From Cymbidium sinense (lineage: Eukaryota; Streptophyta; Magnoliopsida; Asparagales; Orchidaceae), in assembly GCA_021442155.1 (NCBI GenBank), contig CM038217.1, forward strand, positions 153,581,834-153,645,833: a DNA stretch of 64,000 bases, in the 5' to 3' direction. Positions 23,667-35,535 of the stretch are shown piece by piece (the first letter of the stretch is position 1; every line of letters starts with the position of its first letter). The translations under genes were made by a program, and so were the position numbers. The notes under the pieces are model-generated. The model worked only from the letters and a program-made list of their open reading frames with translations. It was not told where the DNA came from and ran no database searches.

Positions 23667-24540
23667 GCTGAACTTTGTACTCAGAAACAGTCTGATTAAA
23701 GAAGAGAGAGATTCGAAGAAAAAGAAGAAGAAAAAGAAGAAATATGTGAGGTTAGAAGAAGAGAGAGAACACTGAAACTAGTTAAGCTAGATCCTCGGCT
23801 TCCCTTCGTGGTTCTCGTAAGAAAAAACGCCAAAGAGGAGCCAAAAGAGTCTCGAGTAGTCGATCCTTAGCATTATCCCAGCCATCTCTACAACCACACC
23901 TCTGTCACGTGAGAAATCGAAGCTACAGGACTGTACCATTGATGTAACACCAGAATACGTATTATACTTTTCTACTTGGTTTTTGATGGGGAGGAGGAAA
24001 AGCGAAAAGACAAAGAAAGCAGAAAGGTTATGCGGATTTCTTTCTCTCTCTAAAAAAAGGAGAAGAACAAGTTGATAATATGTGGTGATCTGAACTTGAA
24101 AAATCTATGGTTGTACTTTATTGGTTGCATGTTTTGGATGGGTAAGACTGTAAGAGAAATGAAAGCTGGAAGCCGGATTGAGGATGAAGGAGAAGGGAGA
24201 TTGTGGGGAGGGGGTTAATAAGAGGAATAAGAGGACAACATGGGGAACAGAGAGAGAGAGAGAGAGAGATTAACGGCGACGTGGCGGGGATGAGACGGTG
24301 AGAGACGGCATTTGCGGGGCCAACGTGTGAGGTAAGCAGGCTGTTTGTTTCATTGTTTGTTGAGGCAAGGGAAAAGATCAACGTTTGACGGCGTTTTAGA
24401 CGGCGTTAGTTGCATGTCGGAGGTTGACGGAGCCACGTGACAATGCATAAGGAAATTACGGTGCCGCGTGTGGAAAGAGAAGCTTGTCTTTTTGCGGGAA
24501 GCACCCTGTTCCAATTTGCTATTATGACAAAAAAAACATT
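23667..24540 (-). promoter_or_regulatory. WNK: WNK 5' leader and putative promoter
   Basis: Immediately upstream of the start codon the minus strand is pyrimidine-rich (CTTCTT repeats at 23700-23765), as is common in plant leaders. G-box CACGTG sites lie at 23906-23911 and 24434-24439, and an (AG)n tract at 24249-24269. I see no convincing TATA box, so the transcription start is unknown. The minus-strand open frame at 24118-24381 is Ser/Leu-rich low complexity and is not called. Confidence 0.5.
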
Positions 24541-25058
24541 TTGTGTTAGAAATATCCTAAGTTTTATGATTTTTTTCCTTTAATTATGGCATGTGATCTT
24601 TATCATATGATCTAAATAACTTTAATTATCTTTTTCTGTTTTATATCATCAAGGCATATATTTTTATTTTATATAAGTATCTTTAAAATTCATTATTTTT
24701 TTAAAATTATTATATGTATCTTTATTTTGTCTAATATTTCATGTTAAAAAAATAAATTTATATGCACAAATATTTTTCAAATATTACATAAATATCTTTA
24801 AGTTTTAATATCATTTTCATAAACATTTTCATTTTTTCTTAGATTTTGCAGCAGAGAGGTAAACTAATTTACACATGATTTAAAATTTTGAATTTTATGC
24901 ACCACAATTTTATTGAATGGGCAAGGAATAATTTATGATATATATTATATATAGATGAATTTAACAAAAGAATTTTTTCATCTTTATTACTATTTATCTT
25001 TCCAAGAGTGATCGGGAGATGAATTTGAATTTGTTATATATATATATATATATATATA

Positions 25059-25098
<40 letters not shown>

Positions 25099-26604
25099 TT
25101 GTTATATATAATCATTAAATTTCAAATAAACAAACGGTTATATATAAAGGTTTCTCATAGTCAAAGCCTTGAAGAAGCAATAGGTATAATTTTATACGAT
25201 ATTCAATGTATAAATCTAAATTGAGATACATTAGATCCTTAAAAAATAAATTAATTTTAAAATATATCAAGTTCTATCTTTACGATTAAGTCAAAATATT
25301 TTATCTTGATAGTGTAATAATCAATTCAAATAATCGATCCCTATATCAAGAACAAATATATAAAAAAAAATTGTTATCAGAAATAGCATTAAATTTTTAT
25401 AGTTCTTGCACACAATCATATGAATATTTTATTTTACTACGGAAAAAAAAAAAAAGGCTTAACCCAATTATATGGACGGCCATTAAACCTAAGCTTGTCC
25501 TAACATTGATTCAAAAGAGTCAATTGCATCTCATTGGCTTAATATGACAGCAAAAAAAAAATAAAAATAAAGATTACTAATTTATGATAATAAATTGCAA
25601 TTGGAAAAGTCTCTATAGATAGTCTACGACAGTTAGCATTATTTATATAATCCGTTCAATTATTGCATAAAATAACACTATGATTTACAATAATACACAT
25701 TTTTCAAATGAAAACATTATCTCAGTTTATTAAATATTTGAAGCACTCACCTTCTCAAAGTCTTATTGAACCCAACTTTCACCATCATATGTGCGTAAAT
25801 TATTGTTTTTTTCAACATCAAATGAAAAATTAAAAAAAAAAAAACAAAAGTGGATTTTTCAAGCCTACAAGAAATAATTGATCAAAAGAAATTGAAATTT
25901 GCTGAATATCAATTTATTTAGAGTTTATTTTGTTAGACTTCAATAACTACCATTTTTATTTTTTTTGTAAATATGTAAGACTTATGTGATATGTATGTAA
26001 ATGCCCCACTTTTATTTTATTTGTATTTGCCATTTCATTTGTCTCACGACATTAAGTAGGAATCGACTTTATAAATTCTTTTTTTTGTATTCATTCCCTC
26101 ATAAATGTTGCAAGAGATGTCATTTTTTTTTTTTTTTTGCATAAATTTATTATGTAACTTCTATCCAAATTGCTTTTAGTCTATCCACATTTTTTCATAA
26201 ATTTTTTATTTTTATTTATTTGTCTTATTTGTTATCTTAAGTCATTTTTATATTTCCACACCTTCAAGATCTATCACCTTATCCTGTACCTTCGATCTAC
26301 AACATTAAATTACGTTTGTGATGTTTAGAAGTCTAATAAAATTGTAACTAATCATGTAATATTTATTATACATAATTATCAGGAGAAAATAGAACTGATA
26401 TTAATTATATATACTTAAAAAAATAATTTGAGCTATGTTAAACTGAATAGAATTGAACAGAGTTTATTAAATTTAAATGAACTGAATCAAATTATATCCA
26501 ATTAATTTTTCTTATAATTTATAATTCTTATATATAATCAAACTGATTATAAAACTTTAATTCATTCAAGTTGTTTGAATTTGACTTTTCATTTATTAAA
26601 TTTT
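24541..26604. other. AT-rich intergenic DNA with (TA)n
   Basis: No gene is seen. A (TA)n tract at about 25036-25100 is broken by GATA and AATA steps. The block lies between the WNK promoter and the left LTR of the retrotransposon. Confidence 0.5.
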
Positions 26605-27175
26605 TGATATGACACTAAAAAATTTACAATGAAGACAAATCTTGATGTCAAAAGAATGAATCAAGCATCAACTGATCAAACGCTATTATCAATCTACTTT
26701 AAACATGAGTTTATAATCAAATCGAGGCCTGACGTGGATCAACAAGCCAAGATCTCATAATTCTGACTTCATTTGAGCATTCAAATACTTAAAATACATC
26801 AAATGATCAAATGAATCATTTTGAGCCGTCCATGGAGTGGTTCGGATTTTGCATGTATTTACAAAAATGTCACTCTAATCTATAAGCCTCATTTCTTCAC
26901 ATGAGGGGAGCCTGCTAAAGAGAAGAGAGAGCTCTAAAGCTTGAAAATCCTCCAAGCATAATCGGTTACGCACCGACCGCCGCCGGCCTCCACTGGCCAT
27001 CCCCATTGCCAACATCGCCGGCCAACCACCATCCACGCACACACCATTAACATTATCATTTATTATCATCGCCGACCGCATTGCTGCCACCGCGCTAACC
27101 ATGCATTTGTCACCGCTAACTATCACGGCCATCCGCCGGCTGCCACACAAGCATCAAACTTTATTATTATCAGAG
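26605..27175 (+). repeat. Left LTR
   Basis: It begins TGATATGACAC and shares the conserved block with the right LTR (26750-26960 against 31495-31710). The 3' part is a GCC/CAC-rich trinucleotide zone that has diverged, and it appears truncated before the integrase remnant. The minus-strand open frame at 26875-27150 is a by-product of that zone. Confidence 0.7.
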
Positions 27176-27184
27176 GTGAACTAT

Positions 27185-28290
27185 ACAAATGAGCTTTTTT
27201 TGGGCCATACCTCAAATGCCTCTCACCATTAGAGGTCGATTACACATTAAGAAAGATTCACTCGGGGATATGTGGAGAACACATAGGAGGAAGGGTGCTA
27301 GCCCTTAAAATTATAAGGCAGGGGTTCTATTGGCTTATGATAAAACAAGATGCCTTGGAGTTCACAAAAAAATATGCAAGTTGTCAATTGCACTCTAACC
27401 TCTCTCACATGCCGCATACAGAGCTCTCATCCCTTCAAAGCCCGCGGCCTTTTGCTCAGTGGAGAATTGATATCATGGGACCTTTTTCGATAACATTAGG
27501 GCAAAGAAAGTTTATCATTTTAGCCGTCGACTACTTCACTAAATGGGTGAAAGCCGAACCACTCGCTAAAATCATGGATGTAAATGCTAAATAATTTATT
27601 TGGAAAAAAATATAGTATGTCGATTGGTCTTCTGCAAAGATCATCGACAATGGAACCCAATTCTTTGGAAAAGTCTTTACGTCGCAAGATCTTTACATTA
27701 ATTTCTTTGCATACGTAGCACATCCTCAAACTAATGGAACGGGAAATACCAGGGACTATACTCGAAGGACTAAAACACATCTTGAGAAAGAGGGCAATGG
27801 GTTGATGAGCTTTCTAATGTTCTTTGGGCTTACTACATTTCGAACCTGGTGAGACACCATATAACTTGTGTTTAGCATAAAGCTATTATACTAGTAGATA
27901 TCGGGTTCCAAGTCCAAGAGTTCAATTATTGATCATGATGATGGTAATGAAGAAAAACTCAGACAATACACGGACTACTCCCGAAACTCGTGACATGGCC
28001 CTACTTGGTTGCTTCTATCACCAAAGGGTAGCTCGTCACTTCAACAGAAGAGTAAAATCTCATCCCATATCTATAGGTGACTTGATCCTGTGAAGTCTCG
28101 AAGCTGTAGGCAAAGGCCCTCAATGCAATAAACTCTCATCTCTTTGGGATGACCCATATGTAGTTATAGCTATGGTCAAGTCAAGAACATTCAAGCTCAA
28201 GGATTGAGAGGGAAAAACTTTACCTCGAACTTGGAATACTGAGAATTTTCAAAAATATTATCAGTAATTCCTACTGCATAATTATTGCAA
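27185..28290 (+). pseudogene. Ty3/gypsy integrase remnant
   Basis: An H2C2-type N-terminus near 27275-27390 (LALKIIRQGFYW, then C-x2-C degenerated to KYASCQLH) is followed by the catalytic core. The core shows WRIDIMGPF (first Asp), ILAVDYFTKWVKAEPLA and, after a stop at about 27592, IDNGTQFF (second Asp) and HPQTNG. Later segments are full of stops. Integrase joins retrotransposon DNA to the host chromosome; this copy cannot. The DYFTKW and QTNG words are diagnostic of gypsy integrases. Confidence 0.88.
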
Positions 28291-28800
28291 CTTTTATTTT
28301 GTCTCGTTTGTCATTTCCTCTTCAAACTCATATCTGTATTAAAATCATCTTATGATTGTATCACCGACTTATTTAGTAATGAATTTATAGCTTGTTGCAT
28401 ATAAACAATCTCCTTCATTTAATCCTCCCACTTGAGAAATACACAACTCACGTTGTATCTCGGTATGATCAATCCCATGGGGACTTGATCGACCTCTTCC
28501 ATAGAGTCAAGTAACACTTTGGCTAATACATAGGATAGGTCAAAAGGTCCTTGGTGGACATCCCGCCTTTTTCCATACGGGTAAGATGTCAAATAATGTT
28601 TTGACTAATACCAGGATAGGCAAAAGGTCCTTGTGGACTTCCACTCAAGTATAGGTTATCATCGAATAATATTCCGATCAATCACCCCGGATAGGTAAAA
28701 ATAAAACAAGAGCATATCACCTAAAAAAATTTTATTTCATTGACAGCACTAACATGATGATATAAGAAAGAATCAAAATTCTGATACAAAATAATAACAA
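28291..28800. repeat. Non-coding internal region with a short duplicated segment
   Basis: AGGATAGGTCAAAAGGTCCT (about 28532) recurs as AGGATAGGCAAAAGGTCCT (about 28613), and GGATAGGTAAAA occurs again near 28690. The repeat spacing is about 80 bp. It separates the integrase from the antisense coding region of the same element. Confidence 0.5.
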
Positions 28801-28819
28801 TACATAGATAAAAAAATGC

Positions 28820-30900
28820 ATCCTCAAGTGATACTACATGATATCAACGTCCTCCTCACCACTAGGAGATGCTCCCTTGAACTCACTCTCGACTCCTTCA
28901 TCACCTGAATCTGGCGAAAGGTCAGATACTTGGCTAGGAGATAGATTCTCAATACTAGCTCCGATTTTGATGTAAGCATTCCTTTTAGGAACCCTGATGA
29001 AGCCCTCCTCAAATATTGGTGCTCCAAGTCCTTCACTTCAACATCAAGAATATGATTACGAGCTTCACGGACATGGTCTTGATAGTATCGCGATAAGCGA
29101 GTTCTTAAAGTCTTCCACGCCTTCAAGGAGATTTCATTTGCTTTCGACATTATAGCTCCTTCTCGAAAGGCGATCTTGTGATTTCTTCTCCGTTGAGCTT
29201 TCTTCTCGTTGCAAGTGCCTTGAGTCTTTTCTCTTTCTGAGTCTCGCCCTCACCTCAATAACTCATCACGAGTGCGCTCCTCCTCTACACGGAGAAAGAA
29301 AAGACATGTTCAGCTTCAGTTCTACACCGGTTAATTGATCCTCCAGTCGTCGCTTCTTTGGCCTTAACACTCATCTTTTTGCTCATACTGCCTTAGATAT
29401 TTTACCTTCATAAATTCAGTATTCCACTCTAAGACACCCAAATGAGCCATCATGTTTGAGCTACCTACAAAAAATCATCATAAATATTACATAAAGAAAA
29501 AGAAAAGAAGAAAAGAAGGAGGAAGAAGATACATACTAATTCATCTATTCGTTCGTCATGCATATGTGATTTAACACCTCTTAATGTGGCCGAAATTCTC
29601 CCATTATGAGTTGAAATAAATTTAAACTCTTAGAGGTGGCGGGGTGAACATCTTCTTCCGACGTAATCACTTCGACACATGTCTTCTTTTTCTTTAAAGA
29701 AGAAACATTTCTACCATCTTGATTTTGTAACGGGCTTCTTGAAAGAATCCTATGAATATGAGGAGACATTTCATCACCTTTACTTGACCTCTTCAGTGGA
29801 AGAGCATGAGATCTCCATGCTTGGATGGAAAGGTCAACCTTGAACATTCTATCTTCAACTATATATTTGCCAATGTGATGTAACTCATGTTGTAAGCTTC
29901 CTACATCAGGAATATTAAGAGTTCTAAGATCTCATTCTCTTCAATCAAATGGATCGGAAGGTCATTCAATCTTCCCATCTCGGGAGGCCCCACTCATTCT
30001 CATAAAAAAATCCATTAAACTCTAGATGGATTACGTGAAAATTCTATCCAATTCTTTATAGCAATAAGAAACGTCCGAGCATCACATGTGAATCTACACA
30101 TTCGACACAAGTATTTGATGTTCAAAGTAACACCACACTCTCAAAGAAGACGTCACCAACATGATCACTAAAGCTCATGAAAATTGTGACAAAATACCAC
30201 ATATTTTAAAGATCTCAATCAACTTCGAGCCAAAGGGAATGTGATCCACACGAAGAATCATCTCAGAAATAGTAAAGTATCTTGCGGAGGTGAACGGGCT
30301 CGATCAGACTTTTTGGCAACAATAGCCACCAACTCATTAGGGAAGTGAAATTTCATGCGAAACACCATTAAACTATCTGATGTGATAATGGATGGTATAT
30401 CGTCTGTAGCTGTCACGCTATGGGTTTTCTTCCGGCTATCATCCTGTGAAAATACATAATAAATAAATAAATAGAGATAGAAATGATAAAATCTAAAATT
30501 TTGTGAAAACAACTCACTCACCAATACTTGGGTATATCCTTTCTTCTTCCTCACAGACTTGGGATAAAATTTTTACTTGTCGGCGAAAAGGATACACATA
30601 CATATGAAGAAAAAAAAAGATAAGTTATTCCTCTCTAATGATGCTCCAAAATTACCTGCCAAACTTTCTGAGTCGTTCGAATGATGGTTCCTAATTAACG
30701 CTTCCCACATCTTGGTTATCAACTATTGAACCATCCATTGAAGTTTCAATCAATTTCCTATAAGAAGAAGTAGAACGGGCCTTGATTGCCTCTCAACCGG
30801 TCGGTCCAAGGGAGTTAATGCCTCTTTCGAGGAAAATGAGCTCGCCTATGAACTACGGGATGATCGACATGACCTTCTCTTAAGAAGAAGAGGAACACTA
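28820..30900 (-). pseudogene. Antisense accessory coding region of the LTR element (gypsy-type transposon protein)
   Basis: Minus-strand open segments lie at 30554-30258 (with FPNELVAIVAKK and DRARSPPQDT), 29847-29581 (Ser/Lys-rich linker) and 29150-28824 (Arg/Glu-rich, helix-prone). The order and composition recall the putative gypsy-type transposon proteins (Transposase_28/PMD group) carried by Tat-like elements: a globular N-terminal part followed by a charged coiled C-terminal part. Stops and frame changes separate the segments. The assignment rests on motif memory. An alternative is an unrelated captured gene. Confidence 0.4.
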
Positions 30901-31284
30901 GAGTATATGGTTGTGTCTCTCCATGGGGGTTTTATAGACTCTTAAGGATAAAGGTAAAAAAATAAAAAATGGAAAAAAAGGGTATCGGGTAAAACGGACA
31001 ATAAACCCTCATTCTAGCGTCTCTTAGCCCTCATCTCTAATTAGCAATCTGCTGCCGCCCTGAGAATCATGGCATGACACCCACACTTGAAGCGCTCATG
31101 TCTTGCGCCCGTGATGCTGTAGCGCCATAAGTGAAAATGGGTGAAATCTTGTGCATGCAGCTTTCTCGCTGCCACCGCCAGCATGATCATCTTGTGCTCT
31201 GAAGATCTATTTCTCTCAAAATGTATGGTTAATGGACTGAATTTCATTGAAGAATTTGCTATTTTCAAGTATTTGGCATATATA

Positions 31285-31317
31285 TTTTTGGATGAGTAAG
31301 ATAATGTCATCCAAAAA
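31285..31317. repeat. 11-bp perfect hairpin just before the right LTR
   Basis: TTTTTGGATGA (31285-31295) pairs perfectly with TCATCCAAAAA (31307-31317) across an 11-base loop. It ends 12 bases before the right LTR, in the position of the polypurine tract (AAAAATAGAGAGA). Confidence 0.7.
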
Positions 31318-31329
31318 TAGAGAGACAAC

Positions 31330-32080
31330 TGATATAACACTAAAAATTCTACTACTCGAAGCACGAATCTTGATGTCGAAAGCAATTTGATTGAATCAAG
31401 ACTAACCCAGATCAAGCGCTTATTATCAATCGACTCTTAAACATGGAGTGTTTATAGTCAAATCGAGCATCTTGACGAGCCGGATCTAACAAGCCCAAGA
31501 TCTCATAATTCTGACTTCATTTGAGCATTCAAATACTTAAAATATATCAAATGATCAAAGGAATCATTTTGAGCCGTCCGATGGAGTGGTTCAAATTTTG
31601 TACGATGGCTGTGAAATATCACTCTAATCTATAAATAGCTTATCATTTTTCACATGAGGACAAGCTAAAGAAGAAAGAGCTCTAAAGGAAAATCCTCCAA
31701 GCATAATCATGCCACGCTTGGCCGACCACCATCGACCGCTTCGTTGCCTCCACCGCCGATCTCATTTTCATCAACCTCCGCTGGCCGCCAACACCACCAC
31801 CGCCACCACCCATCGACGTTATCATATTAACCGCCGCTATCATCGCCACCGCCAGCGCCACCGCCGCTAACCACCATATCGCTTCCGCTTAACCATTATT
31901 ATCGTCATATCGTCTTGATGATTCTCGCCGTTTTCACTCATCGCCACCGCACAACAACCGCATGTTCTAACTATTTACATAGCGATTCTCGATTGATTCT
32001 TATTGCCTTTTCTATATAATTGTAATCCCTTATCGGAAAACTTTGTACTAAACAAATACATACTAAGATTTTAAAAGCAG
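31330..32080 (+). repeat. Right LTR
   Basis: It starts TGATATAACAC and contains a TATA box TATAAATA (31630-31637) that the left copy has lost (CTATAAGCC). It then has a long CCACCGCCAC-type region. The 3' boundary is uncertain (about 32045-32080). Clear divergence from the left LTR indicates an old insertion. Confidence 0.7.
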
Positions 32081-32667
32081 CTTGATTTTTTTTTTTCCCC
32101 TTCTTCGTGTTTTCCACGTAAAGCTCGAGTTTCTCTTATTACTCTTCAAATATCTGTACTACTTGACTTAAACAAAGAAGACGAAACTTTTACTCTACCA
32201 CAATTGATTTTCTAGCATGCAATAGTTTTAATTTTTTTTAGTTATATTTAGTGCCACTATTCAGGGGATAAGTTTGCTTCAATTTAGTGCCACTATGGAA
32301 TAGAACCTTAATAGAATTCATAAAGTTATTATTATTATTATTGTTAAAATCCATGGTTGTTGTTGTCATACTCCCCTTCTTTGCTGGAATTTTTGGATTC
32401 TTGTTCTGATATTAAAAAAATTAAATCGGTGTTTTTAAAAACAGGAATTACAAGTCAGTATATTAAATGTTTATAAGTAAATTGCTCTCCTTGAATTTAT
32501 TGACGTTAAACTCTGTGCTTGTTGCTTTTCTTTTATGCTAGGTGTAGGAAAAAAAAACTGAAGTAAAATATAAAAAAACTAAGAAAAATAGAACTAAAAG
32601 AACACCAAATTTATATGAGCGACATCATGACAAGAAATTCACTATTAAAACAAAAATGAGAGAGTAG
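32081..32667. other. Non-coding spacer
   Basis: TTTAGTGCCACTAT occurs twice (about 32248 and 32284). No gene is seen. Confidence 0.4.
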
Positions 32668-32832
<165 letters not shown>

Positions 32833-32894
32833 AACTATAGCTATTGGCCAAGAACTTGAATGATATTCTCCATCCATTAGAACGATAAAGGTTG

Positions 32895-33640
32895 ATGGTT
32901 GACCTAATTTTCAATGATTTGGAAGACCTTGATAAAACTCTTCTTGATTATGGGCTAATGGATGTTAGTTTTATTAGAAACCCTTTCATCTAGATTTGAA
33001 AACATTTTTGATAGAGTTCTATTATATAATGACAATTGGCACCAAGCATTTTTCACTACATTAATGTTGAACTTAGTAAAACTTTTTTTGATCACTCTTC
33101 TCTACTTTTGAATATTTCTAAACTTTCATTTCAAGATTCTCTACTCATCTAGTTTAACACTTTGTGGACCAAGTTCATCTAATTCTTAGTGTAATATTCT
33201 TTTAACTAGAATATTCATATTTGTGTCCTCTGCCCATCTAATTTGTAGAAATATGAAAAGAAAGTCATATTTATATTTTTAAATTAAAATATCACTTCAT
33301 TATCAAGAACAAAATGTCTATTTTCATAAATCTTAATATTAGATTTTTTAAATAATAAAACAATCCTAATAAGTATTTGGGTATTTCACTTTATAAAGAA
33401 AGATTTTTTTTGTTTAATGTTAATATTAATATTCAATATAAATTATTGAGTCTAGTACTATATGAAACTATTCTTAGGTGGAAAGTAATCTATAATCAAA
33501 TTAGTTATTTATTTTATGGCCATATATTTGCTTCAAATAATGCACCAACCTTCAATTATATATAACATATTAAGAGACTTCTTTATAAAGTTTTTTCTAA
33601 TAATAAGAGGAAGTTTCATTGATCGTTTTGAGTTGTTTAT
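32895..33640 (+). pseudogene. Ancient LINE relic (endonuclease and RT C-terminal pieces)
   Basis: The words [14 protein letters not shown] (about 32948) and NDNWHQAFF (about 33025), then FFDHSSLL (about 33086), match the endonuclease pattern of plant LINEs. From about 33376, LGISLYKERFFLF and then NNKRKFHWS (about 33600) match the part downstream of the RT active site. Stops and missing sequence between them show long decay. It is a family distinct from the 11.3-kb LINE. Confidence 0.5.
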
Positions 33641-33819
33641 TGTTTTCCCTTTTATGAATGTATAATGGGTTTTAAAAAGATAAAATTACATCTTTCTTGG
33701 ATAAGTCTAAGTATTATTTTAGATAAAATAACATTTATTTTAGCTAATTTAATAGAATTTGAATATTATGTTGGTAACCTAAACCTATCAATTTGTTTAA
33801 CTTTAAAAAAAAAAGAAAA

Positions 33820-33980
33820 ATCTAAACCCTAAAACCTAAGCCCTAAACCCTAAACCTACAACACTAAACCTACAAACCTAAACCTTAAACTGTAAACCCT
33901 AAACCCTAAACCCTAAACCCTAAATCCTAAAAACATAAACCCTAAAAGCCTAAACCCTAAACCATAAACCCTAAACCTTG
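33820..33980. repeat. Interstitial telomere-like repeat (CCCTAAA)n
   Basis: About 160 bp of CCCTAAA units, some degenerate (CCTACAA, CCTTAAA, CCATAAA), with four perfect tandem units at about 33895-33923. This is the C-rich strand of the plant telomere repeat TTTAGGG, located inside a chromosome arm. Confidence 0.93.
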
Positions 33981-34190
33981 ATTGAGCTAATTTTTACAAT
34001 AGGTGATCTTAAAGAAGTCAGGAAAGAGGTTATGAAATACGAAGTTGGTGTTGCTGCCCGTGTTGATCTTGTTACACCTATTGATGTTGTGGATCTTCCA
34101 GGCAACACTGGTTTGGATCCTTCATAGACTTCTTTCTTCTAGGTTCTCAACATCTCAACTAAGATCAAGAAGGGTACTGTAGAAATTATC
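33981..34190 (+). pseudogene. Fragment of 60S acidic ribosomal protein P0
   Basis: The frame starting at CTA 33987 reads [20 protein letters not shown], then a segment with TPIDVV and [10 protein letters not shown], a TAG, TSFF, a second TAG, and VLNISTKIKKGTVEII. This matches the internal part of P0 (RPP0), the scaffold of the ribosomal stalk. Only about 70 codons are present. The similarity starts directly at the telomere-like tract and stops after GAAATTATC, where an unrelated sequence begins. No intron is visible within it. It is non-functional. Confidence 0.85.
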
Positions 34191-35535
34191 AAGATGTTTT
34201 TGTTAGTAATTTATTTTTTATCAAGATGTTTGGATGGGTAATGAATCTTTTATTTCTATGACTACAATCAGTAACTACAAGTTCTCCACTAATTTAAATA
34301 CATTTACTCTTATGTTTGATAAGATAATGATTTTAAATTTAGTACCAATGTTGTGAGGAATATTATTTAAAAAAATTGAAGCGAAGAAGAAATTTTAATT
34401 ACATAGGATATAAAAGCATCCATTTAACCATTTATATCTCTTATTGGAAGTTTTTGAAAGGTTTCATCAATGTTGATGAATTCCTTCAAAAATAAAGGAT
34501 TATTCTTATTTTTAGGTATCAAGGCTCATCTACTTTTAAAATAATGTAGCATTTTTTTTCTTATGGTTTCATTTCTTCTCATATGCGGGGTTGAAATCTA
34601 CTTTTTTATATTTATAACTAGTGATATTTCTATTATTAAACTCCTTGTTTTTTTGCTATGCTTTAATGATCACAATTTTATGATTGGTCGCACTTCAAGT
34701 ATTTTTGCCTTTTCTTATTTTATGGTTTGTTTAGTTAGAATGGAATGAGTCTAAACAAAAAGGAGTGAGAGGGAACCATAATAAAATAATATTTAAAGTC
34801 AAGTATCTTGTAAAACTAATCTACTCTAATAACCTATTATCTACTAACTAAAGATAGAGGAAGCTTTTATTATGTTATATGAGTTTTTGCCACTTAGTAA
34901 TATAAAAAGAAATGTGAAGGTTTTATAGCATTAAATCACTCATAATATTAATAACACTAATGTTGATGTGAGTCTTAATGGTTGTTTTAACCGCTCTTTT
35001 GGTGGAGTTATTGTTAGAGATTATTAGCTATTTGTGGTCTTATAATGCTCTATAGAAGGAGAGTTTTGTCTGAGAAAATAATTTAATTCAAATGTCATTT
35101 TCTAGTGATAGATAACTTTGATCACAAAAATTTTAAGGCTTACTATAACTCTTACATGCCTTCATTTTGTGAACCTTCGAAGGCATTAGATTTTTTTCTC
35201 ATTCAGATGAATAAATTCACACCAATCATACACCAAATAATTTCTATCTTTAGACAATTAAAAATTATGGCATATGACATAAGCTCTATTTTGGAATATT
35301 TAGCCATTAGAAAATAGATAGATAGCTCTCATGATGAATACAAATAAAAACTTTAGAAAGTTACATGCATTTTTTATCAAAAATTTTGACATCACCAACT
35401 GTCACATGATGATTGTTATCGATTGCCCAAGAGAACCCTAACCTAAGTGATTCCATAGACCTCATTTTTATGCATTCAATTTGATTCTATAACACAGTAA
35501 TCTTTAATTTGTGAACAAATTTAGAACCTCCAATT
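34191..35535. other. AT-rich region with a possible LINE RNase H relic
   Basis: ATCAAGATGTTT occurs at about 34187 and 34218. Near 34958-35320 the plus strand reads NVDVSLNGCFNRSFGGVIVR and, in the open frame 35105-35317, a helical segment. This resembles the RNase H tail of plant LINEs only weakly and may belong with the relic at 32.9 kb. Otherwise nothing is recognised. Confidence 0.3.

Larger units (their letters stand above)
26605..32080 (+). mobile_element. Internally deleted Ty3/gypsy LTR retrotransposon
   Basis: Two LTRs flank this element: left about 26605-27175, right from 31330 to about 32080. They share AGATCTCATAATTCTGACTT, CTTAAAATA followed by ATCAAATGATCAAA, TTTTGAGCCGTCC and AATCCTCCAAGCATAATC. 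Both start TGATAT. Between them are an integrase relic (plus strand) and a minus-strand accessory coding region; gag, protease, RT and RNase H are gone. That combination suggests the Tat/Ogre-like branch, which often carries an antisense ORF near the 3' LTR. I infer this and have not tested it. No primer-binding site is recognisable. Confidence 0.75.

Noticed and set aside
24118..24381. 87-codon minus-strand open frame upstream of WNK
   Set aside because: Ser/Leu-rich low complexity in the probable promoter, with no conserved motif.
26875..27150. 91-codon minus-strand open frame
   Set aside because: Lies in the GCC-rich part of the left LTR and is not conserved as an open frame in the right LTR.
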